Origin: Stomorhina lunata
Taxonomy: Eukaryota; Arthropoda; Insecta; Diptera; Rhiniidae
Length of the DNA: 64,000 nucleotides
Reading direction: 5' to 3'
Assembly: GCA_933228675.1 (NCBI GenBank)
Contig: OW121742.1
Coordinates: 106,780,940-106,844,939 of the forward strand
Positions 47,216-61,111 of this stretch are shown here, one piece after another. Within the stretch, counting starts at the first letter, position 1; the number at the start of each line of letters is the position of its first letter. The notes under the pieces were generated by a model. It worked only from the letters and a program-made list of their open reading frames with translations, did not search any database and was not told the origin of the DNA. The position numbers and the translations under genes were made by a program.

Positions 47216-50200
47216 GTTTCTAAAATTTTCAATTTCAAAAATTTTCTAACCTTAAAAATTGGCTTCAAAACTGAAATTAATTATAAAATTAACATCAAAT
47301 ATAATAAAAATTCATTTTTGAAGTAAAATTTTCAACTTCGAAAATTTTCGAACATCAAAAATTTAGGTTAGAATGAGGGTAAATTTAACCGAAAACAGAA
47401 ATTAATGTTTAAATCAATATCAAATATAAAAAACACATAATAAAAGAACAAAGTTTAACTTCGAAAATTTTCGAACATCAAAAATTTGTGTAAAAATGGG
47501 GATTAATTTAACCGGAAATATAAATTAATGTTTAAATTAACATAAAATATAATAAAACCCATTTTTGAAAAAAATTTCCAACTTCGAAAAATTTTGAAAA
47601 TTTTCGAACATCAAAAATTTAGGTTAAAATGAGTGTAAATTTAACCGAAAACAGAAATTAATGTTTAAATCAATATCAAATATAATAAAAACACATAATA
47701 AAAGAACAAAGTTTAACTTCGAAAATTTTCGAACATCAAAAATTTGTGTAAAAATGGGGATTTATTTAACCGAAAATAGAAATGAATGTTTAAGTTAACA
47801 TTAAATATAAAAAAACACATTTTTGAAAACAATTTCCAACTTCGAAAAATTTTGAAAATTTTCGAACATCAAAAATTTAGGTTAAAATGAGGGTAAATTT
47901 AACCGAAAACAGAAATTAATGTTTAAATCAATATCAAATATAATAAAAAAAAACACATTTTTAAAGAACAAAGTTTAACTTCGAAAATTTTCGAACATCA
48001 AAAATTTGTGTTAAAATAAGAGTAGATTTAAGGAAAACAGAAATTATTATTGAAATCAATATTAAAATTCATAAACACAAATTTTTAAAGCAAAATTTTC
48101 AACTTCGAAAAATTTTAAAAATTTTCGAACATCAAAATTTTGCTTGCAAATGATGGTTAAATCTTTCCAAAACAGAAAATAGTAGTAAATTCAATACTAA
48201 AAATCAAAAAAATATTTCTTTAAAGTAAAATTTCCATTTTTTTAAGAAAAATTTTTAACTTCGAAAATTTTCGAACATCAAAAACTTGTGTAAAAATGGG
48301 GATTAATTTAACCGAAAATAGAAATTAATGTTTAAATCAGCATAAAATATGAAAAAAACACGTTTTTGGAAAAAAATTCCAACTTCGAAAAATTTTGAAA
48401 ATTTTCGAACATCAAAAATTTAGGTTAAAATGAGGGTAAATTTAATCGAAAACAGAAATTAATGTTTAAATCAATATGAGATATAATGAAAACACAATTT
48501 TAAAGAAAAAAGTTTAACTTCAAAAATTTTCGAACATAAAAAATGTATGTAAAATGAGGGTAGATTCAACCGAAAACAAAAAATAATATTTAAATCAACT
48601 TTAAAATTCATACACACAGATTTTTGTAGCAAAATTTTCAACCTAGAAAAATTTTTAAAATTTTCGAACATTAAAATTTTGCTTGCAAATGATGGTTAAA
48701 TCTTTCCAAAACAGAAAATAGTAGTAAATTCAATACTAAAAATCAAAAAAATATTTCTTTAAAGTAAAATTTCCATTTTTTTAAGAAAAATTTTTAACTT
48801 CGAAAATTTTCGAACTTCAAAAATTTGTGTAAAAATGGGGATTAATTTAACCGAAAATAGAAATTAATGTTTAAATCAACATAAAATACAAAAAAAAAAC
48901 ACATTTTTGAAAAAAATTTCCAACTTCGAAAAATTTTGAAAATTTTCGAACATCAAAAATTAAGGTTAAAATGAGGGTAAATTCAACCGAAAACAGAAAT
49001 TAATGTTTAAATCAATATGAGATATAATGAAAACACAATTTTAAAGAAAAAAGTTTAACTTCGAAAATTTTCGAACATAAAAAATGTATGTAAAATGAGG
49101 GTAGATTCAACCGAAAACAGAAAATAATATTTAAATCAACTTTAAAATTCATAAACACAGATTTTTGTAGCAAAATTTTCAACTTCGAAAAATTTTAAAA
49201 ATTTTCGAACATCAAAATTTTGCCTGCAAATGATGGTTAAATCTTTCCAAAACAGAAAATAGTAGTAAATTCAATACTAAAAATCAAAAAATATTTCTTT
49301 AAAGTAAAATTTCCATTTTTTTAAGAAAAATTTTCAACTTCGAAAATTTTCGAACTTCAAAATTTTTTGTAAAAATGGGGATTAATTTAACCGAAAATAG
49401 AAATTAATGTTTAAATCAATATCAAATATAAAAAAACACATTTTTGAAGAAAAATTTTCAACTTCGAAAATTTTCGAACATCAAAAATTTGTATAAAAAT
49501 GGGTGTAGATTCAACGGAAAACAGAAATTAATTTTTAAATCAACTTTAAAATTCATAAAATCAGATTTTTATAGCAAAATTTTCAACTTCGAAAAATTTT
49601 GAAAAGTTTCGAACATCAAAAATTTGCTTAAAATTTATGGTAAAATCTTTTCAAAACATTTTTGAAACAAAATTTCCAACTTCGAAATATTTTGAAGTTT
49701 TTCGAACATCAAATATTCATAGAAATGAAGGTTAATACTACAAAAAAACGAAATGAGTGCTTAAATCAACATAAAACTCATAAACACACAAAACAAAAAC
49801 AAAAATTTTCAACTTCGAAAAATTTTTTAAATTTTCGAACATCAGAAATTAGCTTCAAAATAATGTTAAAATCTTTCCAAAACAGAAAATAGTTCATAGT
49901 TCATTCAAGTAAAATTTACAACTTCGAAAAATTAAGAAAAAATCGAACATCAAAAATGTTCATTGAAATGACTGTTAATCCTACGAAAACAAAACATTGT
50001 GTTTAAAGCAACATTACAATTTATAAACACAAGTTTGTGAAATAAAATTTCCAATTTCGAAAATTTTGAAAATTTTCGAACATTAAAAATGTTTATAAAA
50101 ATGGAGGATAATTCTACGAAAATCGAAATTAGAGCTTAAATCAACATAAAACTTATAAACATACATTTTTAAAACAAAAATTTTCAACTTCGAAAAATTT

Positions 50201-51600
50201 TTTAAATTTTCGAACATCAAAAATTTGCTTGAAAATGATGGTAAAATCTTGCGATAACAGAAATTAAAAGTAAAATAAATATTAAAAATCGAAAAAACAT
50301 TATTTTGAAACAAAATTTTCAATTTCGAAATATTTTGAAAATTTTCGAATATCAAAAATTTGCTTATAAATTATGTTAAAATCTTGCAATAACAGAAATT
50401 AGAAGTAAAATAAATATTAAAAATCAAAAAACATAATTTTAAAAGAAAATTTCTAACTTCGAAATATTAAAAAAAATTCGAACATCAAAAATTTGTTTGA
50501 AATTTATTTCGATTACAGAAATTAATAGTAAAATTAATATTTAAAATAAAAAAAAAACATAATTTTAAAACAAAATTTCCAACTTCGAAAAATTCAAAAA
50601 ATTTTGATTATCATACATTTTCATAAAAGTGAAGGAAAATCCTACGAAAATAGAAATTAGTATTAAAATCAATATTACAATTCAGAATAACACATTTTTA
50701 AAACAAAATTTTCAATTTCGAAAAATTAAAAAATTTCGAACATCAAAAATTTTTGTAAAAATGAAGGTAAATCCGAAATTTGTGGTAAAAATCAATGTAA
50801 TAATTCATAAATACAAAATTTCAAACTTCGAAAATTTTCAAAATTTATATTCAAATTAACATAATAATTCATAAAGACGCATTTTTAAAACAAAATTTTT
50901 AATTTCGAAAATTTTCGAAAAATTTCGAACATCAAAAATTTTTGTAAAAATGGAGATAAAATCCTAAGAAAACAAAAATAAGTGTTAAAATCAACAAAAC
51001 AATTTAAAAACACACATTTTTAAAACAAAATTTCCAACTTCGAAAAATTTCAAAAATTTTCGAAGATCAAAATTTTTTGTTAAAATGGAAATAAATCTTG
51101 CGAAAACAAAAATTTGTGTAAAAATCAACACAACAATTCATGAACACTAATTTTTCTAAAAAAATTTCAAACTTCGAAAAATTAAAAAAATTTCGAACAT
51201 GTAAAATTTTCGTAAAAATTAAGGTAAAATCGAAATTTGTATTAAAATTAACATTAAAGTTCATAAAGACGCATTTTTAAACCAAAATTTGTAACTTCGA
51301 AAATTTTCAAAAATTTAAAAAAAAATTCGAAAATCAAAAATTTTCGTAAGAATGAAGATAAAATCCTACGAAATCAAAACTTAGTGTTAAAATCAATATA
51401 ACAAATCATAGACACGCATTTTTAAAACAAAATTTCCAACTTCGAAAATTTCAAAATATTTCGAACATTAAAAATTTACGTAACAATGGAAGTAAATCCA
51501 AAATTTGTGGTAAAAATCATCATAATAATTCATAAATACACATTTTTAAAACAAAATTTCTAACTTCGAAAATTTTCGAACATTGAATTTTTTTAAGAAA
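47216..51600 (-). repeat. TTCGAA-box satellite, inverted, second block
   Basis: About 40 boxes in the AACTTCGAAAATTTTCGAAC orientation. Between 48.1 and 49.8 kb a ~540-bp higher-order unit is present about three times (marker TTGCTTGCAAATGATGG near 48140, 48679 and, as TTGCCTGCAAATGATGG, 49220). Around 47.3-48.0 kb another unit of ~245 bp repeats. Toward 51.6 kb copies become more diverged, often with AAAATTT replacing part of the palindrome. Confidence 0.95.
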
Positions 51601-52885
51601 GTTTGTTTTTATGGATTATTTTATTGAATTTTAGTAACTTTTAGCTAATTAAGACCTCAATCTGGTACTTAATAAGTTCGTTAGTCCAGCCTAGTCCTTG
51701 GTAGCCTAACTATCTAGTCCACAGTCTAATTATCTCTATTTCCCATGCAAATGGAGTAGAAGAGGCGCGCAACATTTGAAAACATCAAAATCTAGGTCTT
51801 CAAACCGGTTTCAAACAAAAAAAAAAAAAAACAGCACAAACATTTATTGTCAAACTAAATGGAGGTAACTGTGAGCCACAGTTTGATCGTTTTGTGTTTA
51901 TTTTTGGAAAGACTTTTTTGTTAAAATACAATTTCTGCTTCCTCTTTGTTTAGTAACTGCAGAACGACCCCTTTAAATATTTATTTCGCTCTAAACCAGT
52001 TTCCATAGAGAGTGAGAGTGAATATGAAGTGCGTGAAATTTTGTGCAGGTTTGGATCAAGCGGCTGGCAGTTAGGTTTGATCATACGTCCGTCCTCAACA
52101 AGAGGCGATTGCTTAATAGTTTTTTTGTTTGATTTTATTTTGGTAACCAAAAATAGCTTTAGACTTACTGAAAGTTTAAATGAAGCACATTATGTTTGAT
52201 TTTTAATTTCCTTCCTTTTAAAGTTCCTATTTACCCAACAAGATCTCCAGTAACTCTCTGGTTTCGATCAGACACTCTCTCTTCGTCTCTTTTTGGTTCA
52301 AAACTATTTCATTATTTAAGTTTCTGTGTTAAAATCAAGGTATTTTGCAATCTTTTAAACCGGGTTTTTCTTTTTTTTTTTTACTTTAAACCCAAATTTG
52401 AGGTTTCTTTTTTGTTGTTTCTTGGTGGCCGATTTGTATGAGCTTAATTTTATTTTTGGCCAGTTTTTTTGGTCTTTGTCTTTGCCAAAGCCAGCAAAGA
52501 CTTCAATGGCTACAAACTGCATTTAAGCCAAAACATACATACGTTATAAACAAAACCATGTGCGACCATCTGCTTTGTTTTACCTGATTTTATTGTTGAA
52601 ATTTTGTGAGTGAAATCTTTATATATTTTTTTTGGGTCTACAAAATGTTCGAAATTGTGTGTGATTTGAATGTTTTTGGTTGGTACTCTTATACGAATGA
52701 ATGTATTTCAATTTTATTTCATGTAATTTTCTGTAACCGAACGTGAGTTGAGACATGTTGGGAAATTTGTATAAAAGCCATGGGAAACACGACGAGTTGA
52801 GTTTATCAGTTAATGATGAAAATAATCAAATTGAAGAATATTAAAATGCTTTATTTCTTAAGTTAATTCTTTGGAAATTCAGTAA
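51601..52885. other. Non-repetitive island left of the 12-bp array
   Basis: Single-copy DNA with moderately higher GC. No recognisable protein; frames of 65-81 codons are unremarkable. It ends in promoter-like sequence at 52770-52811. Confidence 0.6.
52770..52811 (+). promoter_or_regulatory. Candidate TATA/initiator promoter upstream of the 12-bp array
   Basis: TATAAAAG (52770-52777) is followed by TATCAGTTAA (TCAGTT at 52806-52811), a match to the fly initiator. The spacing of 38 bases from the TATA T to the initiator A is longer than the usual ~30. A 17-codon frame begins ATGATG at 52814, ends before the array, and is not a recognised peptide. Confidence 0.3.
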
Positions 52886-55800
52886 ATTACAGTATTTTCC
52901 ATAGTCTCTTCAATAGTCTCCTTCATAGTCTATTCAATAGTCTCTTCCATAGTCTATTCCATAGCCTCTTCCATAGTCTCTTCCATAGTCGTTCCATAGT
53001 CTATTCCATAGTCCTTTACATAGTCTCTTCCACAGTCTATTTTATTGTCTCATCCATTGTCTATTTCATAGTCTATTCCATAGTCTTTTCCTTAGTCTAT
53101 TCCATAGTCTATTCCCTAGTCTCTTCCATAGTCTCTTCCATAGTCTATTCCCTAGTCTCTTCCATAGTCTATTCCCTAGTCTCTTTCATTGTCTCTACCA
53201 TAGTTTATTCCACAGTCTGTTCCATAGTCTCTTCCATAGTCTATTCTATAGCCTCTTGCATAGTCAATTCCATAGTCAATTCCCTAGTCACTTCCATTGT
53301 CTCTTCCATAGTTTATTCTATAGTCTATTCCATAATCTGTTCCATAGTCTATTCCACAGTCTCTTCCATAGTCTATTCCATAGTCTCTTCCATAGTCTCT
53401 TCCATAGTCTCTTCCATAGTCTCTTCCATAGTCTATTCCATAGTCTCTTCCATAGTCTATTCCCTAGTCTCTTCCATTGTCTCTTCCATAGTCTATTCCA
53501 CAGTCTATTCCACAGTCTATTCCATAGTCTTTTCCATAGTCTATTCCATAGTCTCTTTCATAGTCTATTCCCTAGTCTCTTCCATAGTATCTTCCATAGT
53601 ATCTTCCATAGTCTATTACATAGTATATTCCATAGTCTATTCCCAAGTCTCTTCCATTGTCTCTTCCATAGTCTATTCCATAGTCTCTTCCATAGTCTAT
53701 TCCATAGTCTCTTCCATAGTCTATTCCCTAGTCTCTTCCATAGTCTATTCCATAGTCTATTCCATAGTCTATTCCATAGTCTATACCATAGTCTATTCCA
53801 TAGTCTATTCCATAGTCTATTACATAGTCTCTTCCATACTCTATTCCCTAGTCTCTTCCATAGTCTATTCCCTAGTCTCTATCATTGTCTCTACCATAGT
53901 TTATTCCACAGTCTCTTCCATAGTCTATTCCATAGTCTCTTCCATAGTCTCTTCCATAGTCTCTTCCATAGTCTCTTCCATAGTCTCTTCCATAGTCTAT
54001 TCCATAGTCTCTTCCATAGTCTATTCCCTAGTCTCTTCCATTGTCTCTTCCATAGTCTATTCCACAGTCTATTCCACAGTCTATTCCATAGTCTTTTCCA
54101 TAGCCTATTCCATAGTCTCTTTCATAGTCTATTCCCTAGTCTCTTCCATAGTATCTTCCATAGTCTATTACATAGTATATTCCATAGTCTATTCCATAGT
54201 CTCTTCCATAGTCTATTCCATAGTCTCTTCCATAGTCTATTCCCTAGTCTCTTCCATAGTCTATTCCATAGTCTATTACATAGTCTCTTCCATACTCTAT
54301 TCCCTAGTCTCTTCCATTGTCTCTTCTACTGTCTATTCCAGAGTCTCTTACAAAGTCTAATCCATAATCAATTTCTTAGTATATTCCCAAGCCTCTTGCA
54401 TCGTCAATTCCATAGTCTCTTCCATAGTCTATTCCATAGTCTCTTCCATAGTCTATTCCATAGTCTCTTCCATAGTCTATTACCTAGTCTCTTCCATACT
54501 CTATTCCATAGTCTATTCCATAGTCTATTACATAGTCTCTTCCATAGTCTATTCCCTAGTCTCTTCCATTGTCTCTTCCACTGTCTATTATAGAGTCTCT
54601 TACAAAGTCTATTCCATAATCAATTTCTTAGTATATTCCCAAGCCTCTTGCATCGTCAATTCCATAGTCTATTCCATAGTCTCTTCCATAGTCTATTCCA
54701 TAGTCTCTTCCATAGTCTATTACCTAGTCTCTTCCATACTCTATTCCATAGTCTATTCCATAGTCTATTACATAGTCTATTACATAGTCTCTTCCATAGT
54801 CTATTCCCTAGTCTCTTCCATTGTCTCTTCCACTGTCTATTCCAGAGTCTCTTACAAAGTCTAATCCATAATCAATTTCTTAGTATATTCCCAAGCCTCT
54901 TGCATCGTCAATTCTCTCTCTTCCATAGTCTATTCCATAGTCTCTTCCATAGTCTATTACCTAGTCTCTTCCATACTCTATTCCATAGTCTATTCCATAG
55001 TCTATTACATAGTCTCTTCCATAGTCTATTCCCTAGTCTCTTCCGTTGTCTCTTCCACTGCCTATTATAGAGTCTCTTACAAAGTCTATTCCATAATCAA
55101 TTTCTTAGTATATTCCCAAGCCTCTTGCATAGTCAATTCCATCGTCTATTCCCTAGTCTCTTCCATAGTCTCTTCCATAGTCTATTCCCTAGTCTCTTCC
55201 ATAGTCTATTCCATAGTCTATTCCATAGTCTATTCCATAGTCTCTTCCATAGTCTATTCCCTAGTCTCTTCTATAGTCTCTTCCATAGTCTCTTCCATAG
55301 TCTATTCCATAGTCTATTCAATAGTTCATTCCCTAGCCTCTTCCATAGTCTATTCCCTAGTCTCTTCCATAGTCTATTCCCTTGTCTCTTCCATAGTCTC
55401 TTCCATAGTCTATTCCATAATCTATTCCATAGTTCATTCCCTAGCCTCTTCCATAGTCTATTCCCTAGTCTCTTTCATAGTCTATTCCCTAGTCTCTTCC
55501 ATAGTCTATTCCCTAGTCTCTTCTATAGTCTATTCCCTAGTCTCTTCCATAGTCTATTCTCTAGTCTCTTCCATAGTCTCTTCCATACTCTATTCCATAG
55601 TTCATTTCCAAGTCACTTCCAAATTCTGTTCGATAGTCTATTCCCTAGTCTCTTCCATAGTCTATTCTATAGTCTCTTCCTTAGACTATCCCATAGTCTC
55701 TTCCACAGTCTATTCCCTAGTCGCTTCCAAAGTCTATTCTAAAGTCTATTCCATAGTCTCTTCCTTTGACTATTCCATAGTCTCTTCCACAGTCTATTCC

Positions 55801-55945
55801 CTAGTCTCTTCCAAAGTCTATTCCAAAGTCTATTCCATAGTCTATTCCATAGTCTCTTCCTTTGACTATTCCATAGTCTCTTCCACAGTCTATTCCCTAG
55901 TCTCTTCCATAGTCTATACCATAGTCTCCTTCGTAGTATCTTCCT
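52886..55945. repeat. 12-bp minisatellite (TTCCATAGTCTM) with higher-order repeats
   Basis: About 250 units of TTCCATAGTCTC or TTCCATAGTCTA, with CCCTAGTCT and CCATTGTCT variants. Because the unit is 12 bp, a stop-free frame giving a Phe-His-Ser-Leu repeat runs for up to 445 codons (53256-54593) and reopens twice. Changes fall without regard to that frame, so I treat it as non-coding. A larger block with TATTCCCAAGCCTCTTGCAT repeats near 54384, 54635, 54887 and 55110 (period 220-250 bp). Confidence 0.95.
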
Positions 55946-57840
55946 TCCCTGCAAATTTTTAAATTTCCCAGACTGTAAAGAAGCTTCATCGTTTTTGGTA
56001 ATTCTTTTTTTTTTTTTTGTAAAATTTGTTTAACAAAAATTTCGTAATCCGATTTTTGTTGTTGCTGTTGTTGTTGTTGCAATTGTTTATGGCTTTTGTT
56101 TGTTGTTGTACAAATGGTACGCGTTGAATTTTGAAAGCGTTTTTTGTGTTTTCTGTAGCTGCTTTCTTGGATATTATTTCATCGTTTCAGACGCGATGAT
56201 GATCATTTGGTAAATGATATTGGCATGAAATTTTAATTTCGTTTTTTAGGCTGCGAAGGTGTTGCTAATGCATGGCTTTTTAAGGTAAATCATCTTTATT
56301 TGAGGAAAAGGCAAAAATGGAAATGTAACTGCAGTATCACGTTTTTTTCGGGAGTTAAAAATGTAAAATATGTCTGTCATTCCTTTGATATTTCGTAAAT
56401 TTTGGTTGTATGATTTTTTTAATTTTTGCTTTCTTCTTTGATTTGGCTTTTACATATGCCCTCCAAGACATGCTAGACCCCACTGTGATATTGGATGTTT
56501 TGGTCGATCATTTTGCCTGCCTGCCTATCTCTCTTTCTCTCCTAACCAGAGTCCGGTTTTTAACAACAATTTCTTGTTTGGTATTTCGTTTACTTACAAC
56601 ATAATATTGTCTTTCTGTCTGTCTGTCAGTCGCATGATAATGATTTTTAATGTTTCATCGATGATGTGATGACGCTCAAGTCGAGTTTTTTTTTTTTTTT
56701 TTTTGTTTGCCTCGACTTCAGTTCATTTTTAATGTTTGTGCTGTTATTGACAATGACGTTTATTACGATCACCCATGACTTCATGGCTTGGGATTTTTAT
56801 TACATTTTGTGAAATAAAATTAAAAATTTTGTCTTTTTTAAGGAAATTTTTTACAATATCTTGTGGTATTTTTGTGGTGTTAAAAAAAGCAAAAAAGGGA
56901 TGGAAAGGTACCAGGTATTTGGGGTTTTTCCCTTTTTAACATGATTTTTTTTTTTATTAAAGTGTTAACTAGAGGATTGTGAAATTTTGGGCTTGTGAAT
57001 AAGAAAAAAAGGGATAGACAGAAATGTATAAAAATGACAAAGCAAAAGTGAGCTAAAACCCTTTTTTGAATAAAATATATAAAAATTTTCTATTTTAGAG
57101 ACACAAATTTTGAATTCCACATTATTTTTTAAGAATCCCATTAAGTGGGTATTCCTGATAAGAAATTAGGAATTCAACAATATGAAACAAATCACAATGT
57201 ATTTGACTTAGAAATAAAAATGATCGATTTTTACGAATTTTTTAAGAATTCCCACGAAAATTTTGAATTCCACATTATTTGTTAAGAATCCCAGAAAGTG
57301 GGTATTTCTTAAAATAAATTAGGAATTCAGCAAAATGTAACAAATATCAATGTATTGGACTTAGAATTAAAAATGATCGATTTTTAAGAATTTTTTTATA
57401 AATTCCCACGAACTGTTAAAAAATTCCCATACATTTTTTTTAAGAAATCCCACGAATTTTTAAATAATTTTAGAAAATGGGAATTTTTAATAAAAATTTG
57501 AGATTTTTAAAATAATTTATAAACTTACCTAATTCATAAACGAAAAATATAGCTATGACAAGCTTATAATTCAAATTCGCCTACTATAAGACTTTGAAGA
57601 TTTTAAAATTCGTTTATGAATTAGGACTTAACAGTTTATTTTAAGATGCTTTTAATCTTCACAATTTAAAGTTTCAACACAAATAAACACCTCCCCACAC
57701 ATTTTAAAGGAATCCCGAAAAATATTGTTCAAGATTTTTGTTCTACTGCCAGTTTTAATTTTTTTGCATCGGCCGCGTGTTATTGCTATTAACACAGCCT
57801 GACAAAATGAAAACTTTTTTGGTGCCTTAAATTTCGTAGT
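55946..57840. other. Non-repetitive island
   Basis: TTGTTGTTGCTG tract near 56056-56082, CTGTCTGTCTGTC near 56613-56626, and an AATTCCCACGAA-containing stretch repeated loosely at 57085-57470. No gene is recognised. A 64-codon frame at 56410-56604 is not supported by any domain. Confidence 0.6.
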
Positions 57841-60800
57841 CAGTTTGTATGCTTCTAGTATTGGGCTTCAATACATCTAATTCACTTTTTTTATATCAGC
57901 TCTAGTTTTCGAGATATTAATTTTTTAAGATAACTATTTAGTTAAGCGATTTAAAGTAAAGTAACTCATAAACGGTTTATTTTATTCATTTAAAATAAAA
58001 AATCGAAATTCGGCTACACTATTATCTTTAACCCAAATTAAAATTATTTTGGTTCCATGGAGCAGTTTTGGAGATATCGCTTAACTTTTAAGGAATTTTT
58101 TTTTTTTTATAAATTTTTTTATATTCCAAAAATCCACAAAAAATAGAGAAAACCATAAATTTTCCTTTAGTTTTCTTCAGTCATAGAGGGAAATATGTTA
58201 AGCCTATAGCAGCCAATATCTTGAAATCTATCCCAAACTATGGGTTTTATTCAAAATAAAGTAACTCTATATCATTAAAAGAAAATACGTCTTGTAAAGC
58301 AACAAGCAAAAACCACATTTTATGTTCACAAAATTGAGAATAAAATCAAAACTATTGGGTCCATATTTAAAAGAAATATTGCATTTTATGCAGGACATAA
58401 AATGCCTATAAGGCTATAGAAAAATATTGGAACTTTTGTTATTATCTCGATTTTTTTTTATGAATTTTTGGAAAAACAAAAAAAAATTTTGAAATATTTT
58501 TTGGTCATATTTTTGGCTATATCTCCAAAACTAATAAGTCTAGTAAATATTAAGTTAGGGCAACATGAAGGTTATGGAGTAGCTAACTTTAGATTTTTTT
58601 CTTTTCTCTATTATTTATGGATTATCTCTATTTTTTAAAAATTTTTTAAAAACAAAAAAATTTTTTAAAAAAATTTTGTTCGTCATATTTTTGGCTATAT
58701 CTGCAAAACTACTGACTGGCGTGAATATTATATTGGGCCAGAATGAAGGTTACAATGTAGCTATATTTTGATTTTTTTTCTTTCTTTCTTTTGTGGATTA
58801 TCTCTGTTTTGTATGAATTTTTGAAAAAAAAAATTTCAAGTATTATTTTTTGTCACATATTTGGCTATATCTCTAAAACTACTAAGTGAAGTAAATATTG
58901 TGTTGGAGCAGAATGAAGGTAATATTGTAGCTAAATTTTGATTTTTTTCTTTTCTCTATTTTTTTTTATTAATCGTATCTTTTTTTTAAGATTTTTTTAA
59001 AAACCGAAAAAAAATTTAAGTATTTTTTGTTCGTCATATTTTTGGCTATATCTCCAAAACTACTGAGTGGAATAAATATTATGATGGGACAGAATGATGG
59101 TTATAAAGTAGCTAAATTTTGATTTTTTTCTTTTCTCAATTTTTAAGGGATTATCTCTATTTTTTTAAGAATTTTTTAAAAACAAAAAAATTTTTTAAAT
59201 AATTTTTGTTCGTCATATTTTTGGCTATATCTCCAAAACCACTGACTGGCGTAAATATTATATTGGGGCAGAATGAAGGTTATAAAGTAGCTAAATTTTG
59301 ATTTTTTTCTTTTCTCAATTTTTAAGGGATTATCTCTATTTTTTTATGAATTTTTTGAACAACAAAAAAATTTTTTTAAATAATATGTTTTCGTCATTTA
59401 TTTAGCTATATCTCCAAAACTACTGAGTGAAGTAAATATTATGTTGGGGCAGAATGAAGATAATATTATAGCTAAATTTTGATTTTTTATTTTTTCTATT
59501 TTTTATAAATGATCTCTAATTTTTTAAAGAATTTTTGAAAAAAAAAAAATTTAATAATATTTTTTTCGTCATATATTTGGCTATATCTCCAAAACTACTA
59601 AGTGGAGTAAATATTATGTTTTTGCAGAATGAAGGTAATAATGCAGCTAAATTTTGGTTTTTTTTCTTTTCTCTATTATTTATGGATTATCTCTATTTTT
59701 TAAAGAATTTTTGAAAAACAAAAAAAATTTTAAAATATTTGTTCGTCATATATTTGTCTATACCTCCAAAACTACTGAGTGGAGTAAATATTTTGTTAGG
59801 ACAGAATTAAGGTAATAATGTAGCTAAATTTAGATTTTCTTTCTTTCTTTTTTTTTTATGGATTATCTCTATTTTGTATGAATTTTTGAAAAAAAAATTT
59901 CAAGTATTATTTTTTGTCACATATTTGGCTATATCTCTAAAACTACTAAGTGAAGTAAATATTGTGTTGGAGCAGAATGAAGGTAATATTGTAGCTAAAT
60001 TTTGATTTTTTTCTTTTCTCTATTTTTTTTATTAATCGTATCTTTTTTTTAAGATTTTTTTAAAAACAGAAAAAAAATTTAAGTATTTTTTGTTCGTCAT
60101 ATTTTTGGCTATATCTCCAAAACAACTGAGTGGAATAAATATTATGATGGGACAGAATGATGGTTATAAAGTAGCTAAATTTTGATTTTTTTCTTTTCTC
60201 AATTTTTAAGGGATTATCTCTATTTTTTTAAGAATTTTTTAAAAACAAAAAAATTTTTTAAATAATATTTTTTCGTCATTTATTTAGCTATATCTCCAAA
60301 ACTACTGAGTGGAGTAAATATTATGTTGGGGCAGAATGAAGATAATATTATAGCTAAATTTTGATTTTTTATTTTTTCTATTTTAATATAAATGATCTCT
60401 AATTTTTTAAAGAATTTTTGAAAAAAAAAATTTAATAATATTTTTTTCGTCATATATTTGGCTATATCTCCAAAACTACTAAGTGGAGTAAATATTATGT
60501 TTTTGCAGAACGAAGGTAATAATGCAGCAAAATTTTGATTTTTTTTCTTTTCTCTATTATTTATGGATTATCTCTATTTTTTAAAGAATTTTTGAAAAAC
60601 AAAAAAAAATTTTAAAATATTTGTTCGTCATATATTTGTCTATATTTCCAAAACTACTGAGTGGAGTAAATATTTTGTTAGGACAGAATTAAGGTAATAA
60701 TGTAGCTTAATTTTGATATTTTTCTTTTTTCTATTTTTTATGAATTATCTCTACTTTTTTAAGAATTTTTTAAAAACAAAGAATTTTTTAAAATGATTTT

Positions 60801-61060
60801 TTCGTTATATATTTTTGGCTATATCTCAAAAACTACTGAGTGGAGTAAATATTATGTTAGGGCAGCATGAAGGTTAGACAGTAGCTAAATTTAGATTTTT
60901 TTCTTTTCACTTAGTAGGTTAAATTGTTCTTCAGTTTTGTAACTCAAAATCGTGTAACTAGGTAATTTTTAAAAAAATTTATATCTCGAAAACTAGAGTA
61001 GATCCAAAAAAATGAGTTAGAGGAATTGAAGCCCTATATAAGATTAATGTATACAAATTG
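57841..61060. mobile_element. ~178-bp satellite bounded by diverged terminal inverted repeats
   Basis: The left end (57841-~57955, CAGTTTGTATGCTTC...GGGCTTCAAT...CTCTAGTTTTCGAGATAT) is matched by the reverse complement of the right end (~60940-61060: CAATTTGTATAC...GGGCTTCAAT...CTCTAGTTTTCGAGATAT) over roughly 85-120 bp with moderate divergence. Inside are about 14 units of ~178 bp sharing TTGGCTATATCTCCAAAACT and GTAGCTAAATTTTGATTTTT. A ~1066-bp block (six units) is duplicated (58798 onward and 59864 onward). No transposase is present. It is either a transposon with satellite filling or a satellite with symmetric edges. Confidence 0.65.
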
Positions 61061-61111
61061 AATAAAAAATTTGAGTAATTTAATAGAAATAAATAATTAC
61101 AGAAATTTATG

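Noticed and set aside
40881..51600. Heat-shock elements at the TTCGAAAATTTTCGAA boxes
   Set aside because: Heat-shock elements need nGAAn units alternating in 5-bp steps (GAAnnTTC). Here TTC and GAA abut or are separated by four bases, so the spacing does not fit.
53256..54593. 445-codon Phe-His-Ser-Leu repeat frame, and its continuations to 55742
   Set aside because: It is a product of the 12-bp unit. Substitutions fall at all codon positions and create stops at 54594 and 55070 without compensation. No signal peptide or unique segments are seen.
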